In this document: piece after piece, positions 36,308 to 45,013 of the stretch
Numbering within the stretch: the first letter of the stretch is position 1
How the letters are laid out: each line of letters begins with the position of its first letter
Translations under genes and position numbers: made by a program
Assembly (NCBI GenBank): GCA_048594725.1
Contig: JBMDXA010000080.1
Coordinates: 1-64,000 of the forward strand
Direction: 5' to 3'
Origin: JAFDZV01 sp048594725
GTDB taxonomy: Bacteria > Bacteroidota > Ignavibacteria > OLB7
DNA: 64,000 bases
Notes under the pieces: model-generated
Told to the model about the DNA's origin: nothing
The model's input: only the letters and a program-made list of their open reading frames with translations
Databases searched by the model: none

Positions 36308-37993
36308 CTAGTTCAACTGCACCATGCTCCCCTTCACGGTTGTGGTGGCGGAGCTTGAGAGTTCGGCGCCGGAGGAGCCCTCCATCTTCAACTGCGTGCC
36401 GGCCTTCAGATCGTACGAGGTGCCCGACTCCATCTTCACCTCGGTGCCGGCTTTCAGCTCTATGGCCTTCGCGCTTTCGATGGTGATACCGTCAGGGTTC
36501 ATCTCGATCTTGTTGCCGTTCTGGTCGGCGATCGTGATAGCCTTATCCTCCTCGCTCAACGTGATGATATTGCCAGCCGGTGTCTCCAGCCGTGCGATGA
36601 TCTTCTCATCGTTGAAATAGAGCTTCATGCCGGAACGGCTCCGGTAGAGCTTCTCGTGATTGTCATCGGAGCCCTTCAGCGGCGCGGGTTTGGCGCTGCT
36701 GTGGAGCATGCCGAGTATCACCGCCTGGCGCGGGTCGTCGTTCAGAAATCCGAGCACCACCTCATCCTCCAGCTCCGGGCGGAAGAAATGCCCGCGGTTG
36801 TCGCCGGCATCCAGCGATGCCACGCGCGCCCAGGTTCCCTCCGTCTCGTTGTCCAGCAGCGGCATCCGGATGCGGACGCGGTCCTCTCCGTCGGGGTCCT
36901 CGTTGCTCACCACCACTCCTATCTGCAAGCCTCCCACCCCCGGCAGGAGCGCCGATGCCGGCGGAGCCGAGACATTCCCGGCGTCGGCGAGCCAGCCGGC
37001 CGTATTGCCGAACTGGATATGCGTCCGCCATCCCTGCACCTCGTCGATCTCATGGCGCACGCCGGTGACGTAGATGTCGCCGTTGAAGCGTTCTCCCACC
37101 CCCTCCAGCGTCACGATATCGCCGGGATTGACCACGGCCATCCCCTCGCATTTTATCCGTCCGCGCACCTTGTCCATCTTCGATTTCAGCCACTCCGCAT
37201 CGGCCCACGCCTGCGCCTCCTCCTCGGTGATGGCGGTATGATCGAGCGTATAATGCTCCAGCCCCACCACATCGGCCAGGGTGCCGCTCTCCACATTGCC
37301 GGGACCGCTCACGCCGGGGTCGGCCGCCTCCTTCTCCTGCACGCTCTGCCCTGCCGGGTCCCAGGTGAAGCTCTTCACCGCGCCGTACTGCCCGCGCGCC
37401 TCCATCTCGGCATCCAGCTCCAGTATTGTAGCACCGAATTGCAGCGTGCAGACCGGCTGCCCGCCGAACTCCGGCGCCTTTACCGCAACCTTGTCGTCGT
37501 TGGTGAAGACCAGCCGCCCGTTGGCCTCGGCGCGTGTCATCAGGTAATCCCAGTCGGTACAGTAATACTGCACCTGCTGCTTGTGGGTAACCGGGGTGCT
37601 CTCCACATCGGCCGGCACGCCGGCATTCCCCAGGATGGTGCTGATGATATCGCTGTCGGTCTGGTCGAAATAATAGGCGTTCTTCCGTCCGTCGGTCAGT
37701 TTCACCCCCTTGTGCCGGCACTCCACCACAAGCTGCGACGAAGCGTTCTCCCGTATCCGGAGGCTCTGCTTGACGACAATGCCCTTGAAGATGGAGACCG
37801 GATCACTCGCCGGCCCCGCAAGGATTTCGATCTCCGATCCCGGCAGGAACAGATCCTCGTTGCTCAGGGGGAAATCGCTTTTGGACGGGATGCCGTCGAA
37901 ATAGACCAGCCGTGCCGATGCTATCCTGTTGGCCTGCTTGGTGACATAGGCACCGAGCAGATGATGCTCGCGAGAGACGGGACTTCCCCCCAC
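36308..37993 (-). CDS. VgrG/gp5-like spike protein, Afp8-like
   Basis: 561 residues from GTG 37993. Residues 1-350 are a gp27-like hub (SREHHLLGAYVTKQANRIAS, ARLVYFDGIPSKSDFPLSNE, YYCTDWDYLMTRAEANG, GDIYVTGVRHEIDEVQGWRT). An OB-fold follows (GLQIGVVVSNEDPDGEDRVR, GFLNDDPRQAVILGMLHSS), then a C-terminal beta-helix needle with IELKAGTEVKME-type repeats. It forms the trimeric spike under the PAAR tip. The frame stays open upstream and reads plausible hub sequence (TSAEHREFTVKV) back to an ATC at 38050 with GGAG 8 bases before it; the true start may be that non-standard codon. Confidence 0.9.
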   Translation of the reverse strand: MGGSPVSREHHLLGAYVTKQANRIASARLVYFDGIPSKSDFPLSNEDLFLPGSEIEILAGPASDPVSIFKGIVVKQSLRIRENASSQLVVECRHKGVKLTDGRKNAYYFDQTDSDIISTILGNAGVPADVESTPVTHKQQVQYYCTDWDYLMTRAEANGRLVFTNDDKVAVKAPEFGGQPVCTLQFGATILELDAEMEARGQYGAVKSFTWDPAGQSVQEKEAADPGVSGPGNVESGTLADVVGLEHYTLDHTAITEEEAQAWADAEWLKSKMDKVRGRIKCEGMAVVNPGDIVTLEGVGERFNGDIYVTGVRHEIDEVQGWRTHIQFGNTAGWLADAGNVSAPPASALLPGVGGLQIGVVVSNEDPDGEDRVRIRMPLLDNETEGTWARVASLDAGDNRGHFFRPELEDEVVLGFLNDDPRQAVILGMLHSSAKPAPLKGSDDNHEKLYRSRSGMKLYFNDEKIIARLETPAGNIITLSEEDKAITIADQNGNKIEMNPDGITIESAKAIELKAGTEVKMESGTSYDLKAGTQLKMEGSSGAELSSSATTTVKGSMVQLN

Positions 37994-38052
37994 CTTTACG
38001 GTGAACTCCCGATGCTCGGCGGATGTCGGTATCGTTCGTTGCGTTGCGATGG

Positions 38053-38721
38053 CTACTTCTCCAAGGGTGGAAAGAAAATCCGGGTGCCCGGAACCAGGTT
38101 CCGGAAGTTGCCGATACGATTGGCCTGCGCCACCTCCAGATAATAGGCCGGGTTGCCATAGATGCGGTAGCAGAGCATCGGAAGGGTATCGCCCGCCCGT
38201 ACCACCCGCATATGGGTGAGATCGGGGGACTGGTCCTTCGCCTCGGCCACGCGGGTCTGGTCGTCGGAATTATCGGTGAATGTGGCGGTGATCACCGCAC
38301 GAAGCGGAACTCCGTTGGACCTGAAGAGCTTGTAGGCAATCGATGCGCTTTTCAGGACGCATCGTTTGATCTGCATGGTTCCCCAGGCGATCTTCAGATA
38401 CTTCGTGCGGTGGATATCTCCGTGGTAGCCGGTAACGTTCTGGAACTCCTCCACCATCGCCTGCACGTCGGCCGGAGCGCCGTTGGCGCCGGTGCCGTCC
38501 AGAAAGAAGGTAAGGCTCAGATCTCCCGGCTTCAGCTTCTTGAACTCCATCCGGGCGTTGGTGGTTCCCGCCCCCTGCGCGCTATCGTACTCGATATCGT
38601 AGGCGATGGTGATCTCGTTCGGGTTCACATAGGCGGTGAACTGGCCGATCTTGTTCCCCTTGTAATCGGGCTGATCGTGCGCTTCGATCCTCAGTTTGGT
38701 GAGCGTTCCCTTGTCGTTCAT
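38053..38721 (-). CDS. LysM-domain baseplate/tube adaptor, Afp7-like
   Basis: 222 residues. The first 165 residues resemble the Afp7/gp53-type domain (FTAYVNPNEITIAYDIEYD, LKPGDLSLTFFLDGTG, MQIKRCVLKSASIAYKLF, LRAVITATFTDNSD). The C-terminal 50 residues are a LysM motif (HMRVVRAGDTLPMLCYRIYG ... LVPGTRIFFPP). This protein links the spike/tube initiator to the baseplate. GGAG before the ATG lies in the end of the DUF5908 gene. Its stop (38053-38055) is immediately followed by the possible ATC start of the spike gene. Confidence 0.9.
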   Translation of the reverse strand: MNDKGTLTKLRIEAHDQPDYKGNKIGQFTAYVNPNEITIAYDIEYDSAQGAGTTNARMEFKKLKPGDLSLTFFLDGTGANGAPADVQAMVEEFQNVTGYHGDIHRTKYLKIAWGTMQIKRCVLKSASIAYKLFRSNGVPLRAVITATFTDNSDDQTRVAEAKDQSPDLTHMRVVRAGDTLPMLCYRIYGNPAYYLEVAQANRIGNFRNLVPGTRIFFPPLEK

Positions 38722-38724
38722 CGG

Positions 38725-38895
38725 TTAGCGCTCCTCCTTCTGCGAGAGGATATCGAGAACGCGCTCCACGCATTCGGCGACGATCCCCCGCCTCTGTTCG
38801 GCGGTACCGGCATCCGGGCCGCCTCCTGTGGCGGCACCCGGAGGACGGTTTGCCACCTCCACCGAAATCACGACTTCATCAACGATGATCGGCAT
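38725..38895 (-). CDS. DUF5908-like small eCIS protein
   Basis: 56 residues, ATG 38895 to TAA 38725-38727, with AGGTG before the start. The N-terminus MPIIVDEVVISVEV matches the short strand that opens DUF5908 proteins found between tube and LysM genes in Bacteroidota injection clusters. The rest is a Gly/Pro linker (NRPPGAATGGGPDAG) and a C-terminal helix (EQRRGIVAECVERVLDILSQ). Function unknown; the fixed position suggests a structural or assembly role. It is spaced 3 bases from the LysM gene. Confidence 0.8.
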   Translation of the reverse strand: MPIIVDEVVISVEVANRPPGAATGGGPDAGTAEQRRGIVAECVERVLDILSQKEER

Positions 38896-38903
38896 GGCTG
38901 CAC

Positions 38904-39341
38904 CTATTCAAACGTGAAATACTGATAGTAGAACTGAAGGCTTTCTATCACCACCGTGTTGTTGGATGCATTCAGATCGCTCGTCCCCCATTTGGTGGGA
39001 TAGGCGTTCACCAGCTTCCAGGTCATCAGCGGCTGATGCTGCTCGTTCAGCAGCTTCACATAGATGGTCTTCGGCGTGATGGTATCGCTCTCGACGCATT
39101 CCCTGATCCAGTCCTGGGCGGCGGAGCCCACGAGCAGGCCCCGCTTGAGCACCAGGTCGGGATACTTGGCCCGGGTGGGATACTTCTGCACGAAGCGGTT
39201 CTCCCCCCCCTCGATGATCTCCTCGGTGGCGATCTCCATCGACAGGCCCGAGACCTCGCTGAAGCGCATCTCGCTATCGCCGGAGAGCCCGGCGATCTCG
39301 ACCTTGAAATGGAAACCGACCGGTGGATAATAGCTTGCCAT
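38904..39341 (-). CDS. Tube protein (gp19-like), Afp1/Afp5-like
   Basis: 145 residues from ATG 39341, whose A overlaps the stop of the preceding gene (TGATG). Inner-tube fold: PPVGFHFKVEIAGLSGDSEM, RFSEVSGLSMEIATEEIIEG, KYPDLVLKRGLLVGSAAQDW, TIYVKLLNEQHQPLMTWKLV, NAYPTKWGTSDLNASNNTVV. It is one of two tandem tube paralogues. By analogy the baseplate-proximal gene (nearer LysM) is more likely the tube initiator, but this cannot be proved from sequence alone. Confidence 0.92.
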   Translation of the reverse strand: MASYYPPVGFHFKVEIAGLSGDSEMRFSEVSGLSMEIATEEIIEGGENRFVQKYPTRAKYPDLVLKRGLLVGSAAQDWIRECVESDTITPKTIYVKLLNEQHQPLMTWKLVNAYPTKWGTSDLNASNNTVVIESLQFYYQYFTFE

Positions 39342-39775
39342 CAATCATTCTGGAGTTCGAGCCCCTCGTGGGCAAGTTCGATCGATTCGATGGCGACTTC
39401 GTTGCCGGTGGCCTTCAGCCCCGGCCCCTCCACCTTCACCGGAAAGGCGTTCTGCACCTTCCAGACCATCACCGGCTCGTGCTCCTCGTTCAGGAGGTTG
39501 ATAACCAGATCGCGGCGCTCCACGGTGTTCAGCTTCACGGTGCTCAACCAGTTGGCGAACTCGTTGTCCCCCTTGATGATGCCGCGCTTCAGGATGATGT
39601 TGCTGAACTTGCGGAGCCCCGGCATCTTGATCGATGAATATTCCGGGAACGAACCGTCGCGATATTCGATGGCCTGATTCTCCTGGGTGAGCCCGGAGAC
39701 TTCCGTGAAGCCGACACGTGTGCCGCCCCACTCGACAGAGAAATGAAAAACCGGAAGAGGATATTGTGCTGGCAT
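39341..39775 (-). CDS. Tube protein (gp19-like), second paralogue
   Basis: 144 residues from ATG 39775. Same fold as its neighbour: PLPVFHFSVEWGGTRVGFTE, VSGLTQENQAIEYRDGS, FSNIILKRGIIKGDNEFANW, LLNEEHEPVMVWKVQNAFPV. It follows the sheath gene and is translationally coupled to the next tube gene by a TGATG overlap. Position next to the sheath suggests the major tube subunit. Confidence 0.92.
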   Translation of the reverse strand: MPAQYPLPVFHFSVEWGGTRVGFTEVSGLTQENQAIEYRDGSFPEYSSIKMPGLRKFSNIILKRGIIKGDNEFANWLSTVKLNTVERRDLVINLLNEEHEPVMVWKVQNAFPVKVEGPGLKATGNEVAIESIELAHEGLELQND

Positions 39776-39900
39776 AATTCTGATTTCCTGGATAAATAAC
39801 CGGAACCATGTTCCGTGTTGTTGTGGTCGGGCCGGCCTCATAACACCGTGCCCGGCATCGCCGCCGCCCGGACCGCCGGGCCGGCCGCCGGATCATCGGT

Positions 39901-41847
39901 TTACGAGGTCTGCAACTTGTGGGAGAACTTCAGGACGATGAACTCCGCCGGGCGCACAACGGCCATCCCGATCTCCACGTTCATCCGCCCCTCCAGTACA
40001 TCCTGCGAGGTCATCGTCGTACCCAGACCGCAGCGCACGAAAAAGGCTTCCTTGGTGGTGGCTCCCGCCAGCGCTCCCTCACGCCACTTCTGCGTCAGGT
40101 AGTTCTCGATCATGCCCCGCACCTTCACCCAGGTGTTGGCGTCGTTCGGCTCGAACACGGCCCAGTAGGTGGACTTCTTCACCGACTCCTCCACCATGTT
40201 GAAGAACCGGCGCACCGACACGTAGCGCCATTCGTTGTCGTTGCCGGCCAGCGTGCGTGCGCCCCAGATGAGCGTCCCCTTGCCGGCAAAGGCGCGGATG
40301 GCGTTTACCGATTTCCCCGCGTTCACGTCCACGTTCAGGCCGTCGGTGTCGTCGGCGTCGAAGTTGTACAGGGGGGCGATCACGTTCGAAAGGCTGACGT
40401 TGGCCGGGGCCTTCCAGACGCCGCGCTGGTTGTCCACCATGGCGTAGACGCCGGCAACCGCGCCGCTCGGCGGGATGGCCGCAAGGCTGGCATCCAGACC
40501 CTGCACGATATTCTTGTAGACGGGATAGATATCGTAGAGCGCCTGCTCGTAGAGATTCGCGTAGTTGGAGGCGGCCTCTCTGAGCGCATCGAACTGGCCG
40601 TTGATAACCGCGAAGTTCCTGTTGATGTTCGGCACGAACACGTCGCCACGTTCTGCCTGGGTGCCGGCGGCGGCCAGAGCGGGGGTCACCGATGCGGCCG
40701 GCGAATTGGTGTCGAAGAGATTGTTCCACTGCGCCACATCCGGATCGGGATCGATGCTCCACTGCACCGTGTACGAGCCGGGCGTTGCGGTGACATAGGC
40801 GGCCGCAAGCTCCTTCTCGTTGGCGATCAGCTCGGAGAATGCCCCACGGAACGCATTGGTGATGGAGTTCTCGATCTGCGTGCGGTACTCGGCGCCATCC
40901 ACACCGGTGGAAACGTTCAGAAGATCATCCACCAGCCCGGCGACGCTGAACAGGAAGTTGTAGATGGCCTGCATGTTCGCGGCCGTCTTGGCGCTCTGAT
41001 AGGCGGTCATCAGCGTCGAGAATTTGGCGCTGATAGAGGGCGCGACCCCGAGAAACGTGGAGAGCTTGGAGTTGAGCACGGCCACATCGCCCACGGCATT
41101 ATCGAGGTTCTGAATGGTGGCGCGGATGCCGGCGTCGCTGGTAAGCGTATCGAGCGTTACCGGCGTGGCACCCTTGACGATGGCGCTCCGGATATCGGCG
41201 TAGGAGGTGTTCTTGTTGTAGTTCACCTTCAGCCAGGGGGAGTAGGCGGCGCCGTACTTCAGGTTGTTGATGCCGATGTTGTTGCGGAACGCGGCGCCCA
41301 GCGGGTCGTCCTTCCGGGTATCGAGCACCGCCACACGGTCCTTCAGATCACCGCACTGCATCAGCGCCTGCTGCTGCACCGCGCCGAGATCGGCGGCCGA
41401 AAGCCCGGCTGCGTCCGGGAACAGGAGCATCGTCGGCTCGTCGAACTTCCTGATCTCGGCAAGCCCGTCCAGGAAATCGTCCTTGGCGACCGTAGCGCCA
41501 TACAGTCCCGCCGACACGATGTAGCAGGGGCCGCCGCCATTATCGAAGAAGGCCCGGAGGCTGTCGTACAGATAATAGCTGTTGGTGAAGCTGGCGGTCA
41601 CGAAATTATTGTTCTCATCGAGCGTGACGTTCGTTACGTCGATCATCGGCGCGCCGCCGAAATACGTTTCATATTCCAGCAGGGATTTCACCCGTGTCGG
41701 GGCAAGCAGAAGGTCGCCGCTGGTGATCTTCGTGGCCCGGGCGGTATACCCGATGAAGGCCGGAATGGCGGTTTCAACTTCTGCTACGGACGGCGGGAAG
41801 ATCGAAAGCTCTTCCACGTACACGTCCGGTGTCTTGTACGTCGGCAT
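39901..41847 (-). CDS. Contractile sheath protein, Afp2-4-like
   Basis: 648 residues, AGGA 8 bases before the ATG. N-terminal sheath handle MPTYKTPDVYVEELSIFPPS and ETAIPAFIGYTA; C-terminal core FRRF-like SVRRFFNMVEESVKKSTYWA, VFEPNDANTWVKVRGMIENY, LTQKWREGALAGATTKEAFF, VRCGLGTTMTSQDVLEGRM and the closing strand EFIVLKFSHKLQ. The middle (about 170-430) is an insertion domain exposed on the sheath surface. Only one sheath gene is present, against three in Afp, as in several Bacteroidota systems. Confidence 0.95.
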   Translation of the reverse strand: MPTYKTPDVYVEELSIFPPSVAEVETAIPAFIGYTARATKITSGDLLLAPTRVKSLLEYETYFGGAPMIDVTNVTLDENNNFVTASFTNSYYLYDSLRAFFDNGGGPCYIVSAGLYGATVAKDDFLDGLAEIRKFDEPTMLLFPDAAGLSAADLGAVQQQALMQCGDLKDRVAVLDTRKDDPLGAAFRNNIGINNLKYGAAYSPWLKVNYNKNTSYADIRSAIVKGATPVTLDTLTSDAGIRATIQNLDNAVGDVAVLNSKLSTFLGVAPSISAKFSTLMTAYQSAKTAANMQAIYNFLFSVAGLVDDLLNVSTGVDGAEYRTQIENSITNAFRGAFSELIANEKELAAAYVTATPGSYTVQWSIDPDPDVAQWNNLFDTNSPAASVTPALAAAGTQAERGDVFVPNINRNFAVINGQFDALREAASNYANLYEQALYDIYPVYKNIVQGLDASLAAIPPSGAVAGVYAMVDNQRGVWKAPANVSLSNVIAPLYNFDADDTDGLNVDVNAGKSVNAIRAFAGKGTLIWGARTLAGNDNEWRYVSVRRFFNMVEESVKKSTYWAVFEPNDANTWVKVRGMIENYLTQKWREGALAGATTKEAFFVRCGLGTTMTSQDVLEGRMNVEIGMAVVRPAEFIVLKFSHKLQTS

Positions 41848-41884
41848 AGAATGATTCCTATGGTTGTGATAATATGAACCGCGA

Positions 41885-42597
41885 ATCTTCGCGAATCTTT
41901 GTTGGTGGATCGGATGGATCAGTATGCTACCGTATCGAAGGTTCTGAAATCTTCACGAATCAATGAGTTCCGGGATGGTCGTACCAGTGACTTCTCGCCG
42001 TTCTTTGTTGATGGACCGGATGGACCAGTATGCTACCGCATCGAAGGTTCTGAAATCTTCACGAATCGATGAGGCACCGATGAATCCTGAAATGGTTGTA
42101 CCGGTAATTTCTCGCCGTTCTTTGTTGGTGGATCGGATGGACCAGTATGCTACCGTATCGAAGGTTCTGAAATCTTCACGAATCGATGAGTTCCGGGATG
42201 GTCGTACCAGTGACTTCTCGCCGTTCTTTGTTGATGGACCGGATAGACCAGTATGCTACCGTATCGAAGGTTCTGAAATCTTCACGAATCGATGAGGCAC
42301 CGATGAATCCTGAAATGGTTGTACCGGTAATTTCTCGCCGTTCTTTGTTGATGGACCGGATGAACCAGTGTGCTACCGTATCGAGCGCTCTGACATCTTC
42401 GCAATTGATGATGTAGCGATGAGTTCCGGGATGGTGGTACCGGTGATTTTCACCGTTTTTTGTTGGTGGATCGGATGGACCAGCCTGTTACCGTATCGGG
42501 CGCTCTGATATCTTCGCGGATCGATGATGTATCGATGAGTTCCGGGATGGTGGCACCGGTGATTTTTCGCCGTTCCTTGTCGGAATATCCGCTCGCA
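41885..42597. repeat. Tandem repeat tract, alternating 106/117-bp units
   Basis: Six units anchored on TGCTACCGTATCGA-like sequence at 41925, 42031, 42148, 42254, 42371 and 42486; spacings 106, 117, 106, 117 and 115. The higher-order unit is 223 bp. Units are most alike in the first five and decay toward 42597. The alternation is not a multiple of three, so frames break from unit to unit and it is unlikely to be coding. It fills the gap between the 326-residue gene and the sheath gene, upstream of the sheath start. Confidence 0.85.
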
Positions 42598-43578
42598 TCA
42601 GGGCTTTGCTATATGAATTATCATGGTGGCATCGGCCACCCCGGGCCCGGGCTGCGGCAGATGATGAATCAGCGGCTCCCCGGCTTTCATCAGTTGAATG
42701 TTTCTTCGTGCCCGCTCCTGCCGGGCTACCGGCAGATCGGATTCGAATACCACGATTTTCTCGGCCGGATCATCCCCCGCAAAAACATCGGTTGAGGAGA
42801 ATGTCACCTCAGGGCGATCATCTTCGTCGAATCCCGCATCGGTGATCCCAAGGCTGCCGAATTCCATGCTGCCATAATTGCGGGCGATAACATGGTAGAC
42901 CAGCTGCTCCCTCTTCGCCTCGAACCGGATTTCGAAACCGGGCGCCCCCTCGGAATAGAACCGCTCATCGATGTCGATTTCGACGATGATACAGGCCCCC
43001 GTGCGGATCAGATCCGGATCGAAATAATAGGAGTTTCCTGCGGCGAACCCCGCCGATTCCGTTACCGTGAATGCTCCCGGAGCATATCCGGCGAGATCGA
43101 ACGCCGCCACCGTCGTCTCCACGTCAGCGACTGTCCGGGTCAGCAGAGGAAAGCCGGTTTCATCCTCCAGCAGGACCGTCACCGGCCGCACCGATGTTCC
43201 CAGCGGATGCACCAGCGTAGTGCCCGCGGGCGATAGCGTTTCCGGAGAGCTGAGCGCATCGTACCGGAGGTCATTGCGATACAGCTTGATCGCGGAGGCG
43301 GAATCATTGCCCGTGTCGGTGAAATTGCTGAACCAGGGATTGAGCAGCTTCAGTCCCAGCCGCAGCTTCCGTCCGGCGATCGATGCCAGCGGCGCATCGT
43401 ATTCATTGGCCTCGAAGATGACATGGTACACGCCATCGATCTCCTTCGCCAGGCATTTCCCCCCTTTCAGGGTTTGCGCGGCATCATCCGGCAGGATGAA
43501 CTGAAAATCCCTGCATATCCCGCCATAATATTCGTGCGATACCCGCACGGTGAAGAGCGTACGGAAACGGGTTATCAT
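42598..43578 (-). CDS. Unknown protein between tail terminator and sheath
   Basis: 326 residues from ATG 43578, overlapping the preceding stop by 4 bases (ATGA). Not a known enzyme. The first part (ITRFRTLFTVRVSHEYYGGI, CRDFQFILPDD, LKLLNPWFSNFT) has the feel of a conserved injection-cluster protein; the remainder is beta-rich with regular domains (SYYFDPDLIRTGACIIVEID, QLVYHVIARNYGSMEFGSLG) and ends VADATMIIHIAKP. Translational coupling to the terminator and the location before the sheath suggest a cap, collar or membrane-proximal adaptor. No membrane segment or signal is seen. Confidence 0.7.
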   Translation of the reverse strand: MITRFRTLFTVRVSHEYYGGICRDFQFILPDDAAQTLKGGKCLAKEIDGVYHVIFEANEYDAPLASIAGRKLRLGLKLLNPWFSNFTDTGNDSASAIKLYRNDLRYDALSSPETLSPAGTTLVHPLGTSVRPVTVLLEDETGFPLLTRTVADVETTVAAFDLAGYAPGAFTVTESAGFAAGNSYYFDPDLIRTGACIIVEIDIDERFYSEGAPGFEIRFEAKREQLVYHVIARNYGSMEFGSLGITDAGFDEDDRPEVTFSSTDVFAGDDPAEKIVVFESDLPVARQERARRNIQLMKAGEPLIHHLPQPGPGVADATMIIHIAKP

Positions 43579-44144
43579 TGGCCTTTCATGGTTGTTGCGA
43601 TGGTGGTGATGGGCGGTCCCGCCAGTTCGGGCTCCGCATCCCGGATAATCACCATGCGGACCTTGTAGATCAGCGCAGGCAGCTGCCGTGCTCCGATGCT
43701 GGCCCAGACCTGGTTGATCTGCTCGTAGTTGAGCGTTTGCAGCTCCACTACCAGTTTCTCGATGCGAGGATCGAGCCTGGGATAGCGCGATACGGTAAAT
43801 ACCGGGTGCGACTGAAAAAATGCCATGATAAGGGAGAGGCATTTCAGTGCCTGATCGTACTGGGTGAAATTCGCGGCGAAAATCAGATGCAGATTCAGCC
43901 GCAATTCCGGCTCCTGTACGATGCGCTGGTTGTTTGCCGTGGAATATCGCGGCAGATGATCCCGCACCACCCGCTCCTCCTCGATGTTGATCAGGCTGAC
44001 GCCGACCTCCTGTTCGAGAAACGCATATTTGCCCGTATCATCAACCATCTTCGTCAGCTTCACCTCGATGGAGGCGGAGCCGGTGCGTGCGACGATATAG
44101 GAATTAAGCTCATCCTTCAGAAATTGAAGCGCTATATCCAGCAT
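43575..44144 (-). CDS. DUF4255 tail-terminator protein, Afp16-like
   Basis: 189 residues from ATG 44144. Matches the Pvc16/Afp16 N-terminal family: MLDIALQFLKDELNSYIVAR, EVGVSLINIEEERVVRDHLP, NLHLIFAANFTQYDQALKCL, SLIMAFFQSHPVFT, VWASIGARQLPALIYKVRMV. It caps the tube and sheath at the far end and fixes particle length. It is the first gene of the cluster, so the cluster promoter should lie in 44145-45013. Confidence 0.88.
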   Translation of the reverse strand: MLDIALQFLKDELNSYIVARTGSASIEVKLTKMVDDTGKYAFLEQEVGVSLINIEEERVVRDHLPRYSTANNQRIVQEPELRLNLHLIFAANFTQYDQALKCLSLIMAFFQSHPVFTVSRYPRLDPRIEKLVVELQTLNYEQINQVWASIGARQLPALIYKVRMVIIRDAEPELAGPPITTIATTMKGQ

Positions 44145-45013
44145 TGTGGGCCTGTGGCTGCATGGCCGCCGGTGGCGTAACCATCTGGTGAAACCATATT
44201 CCATGCGCGCCGGAGCCTGGGCCCGGCGGACAACTGCATGGCATATTCATGGGACTGTGGTATATGGCGGCGAAACACCGGCTATGATACGGCGATATGG
44301 AGTATATCACCGCTGCGAAACAGTACGTCGCGGATATGCTATTTCAGCACATCGTCCGCTCCGGACAATCAGGCAGGATATCATTTGATTATGGTGGCGT
44401 TCGCATCAGATTCAAAAGCAATATACGTTTCCATGACAGGGGGCCGCCAGCATTTTTTTAAGCGGGCGCAAAAAAACTGGCTCATATTCCATCTGCCTGC
44501 GATAAGAGCTCATTTTTTCCGCATTTGCCAGCTTTACCAGCTCTGCTCCCGCTGGCCGGTACCGTGAGGATGATCCGGGGCCGCGGAGCGGCCAGGAACG
44601 CAATGAAGATGCGAAAGGGCTTCCCAGTGATTTCACTGGTTTAGGCCCGCCGGTCCGGCCTTTCAGCACTGCACGGCGGGCTACCGGCCGGAGGCCATTT
44701 CCAAACTGGCACGGCAATGCACGCCCAATCACCGATTCAATGAGAATCGCTTCGTTCTTCCGTGCCCCCTGCGGCGTTCGCTCTGTTCTTCGGATGGCCT
44801 CTCCCGCTATCGGCGGCACCGCTCCGGGGGTGTGGATTGGAAACGGTGGCGGAGTGGTGCCCCGGCGCTTGCAGCCATCAGACCTGCGCGGCAGGGGTTT
44901 TGTTATCTTGAAGAACGATACGATGAACAGTTAGGAGGGATGCCCGTTCGATGCTGGGGAAAAGGCCCGCCGGCACTCCCTCCCCCCCCAGAGATCAAGC
45001 AGAGAAACCGGTC
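44145..45013. other. Long divergent intergenic region before the eCIS cluster
   Basis: About 870 bases between the minus-strand cluster and the plus-strand TetR gene. It should hold both promoters, but no consensus could be placed securely. Hairpins are visible: CCAGTGATTTCACTGG (44623-44639) and GCCCGCCG (44645-44652) with CGGCGGGC (44674-44681). A minus-strand frame at 44412-44819 is open but lacks protein-like features. AT-rich stretches at 44390-44470 are promoter candidates. Confidence 0.4.

Noticed and set aside
41885..42597. Possible CRISPR array or repeat-containing gene
   Set aside because: Units are 106-117 bp and nearly continuous with no unique spacers, and unit lengths break the reading frame, so neither a CRISPR array nor a coding repeat fits.
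20252..44144. Prophage or type VI secretion system
   Set aside because: No capsid, terminase, portal, integrase or lysis genes and no TssJLM/ClpV genes were seen; AAA+ Afp15-like, CIS_TMP, DUF4255 and DUF4157 genes indicate an eCIS.
44412..44819. 135-codon minus-strand frame in the divergent control region
   Set aside because: Basic, low-complexity product with no start signal or domain; the DNA shows hairpins and is better explained as regulatory or degenerate sequence.
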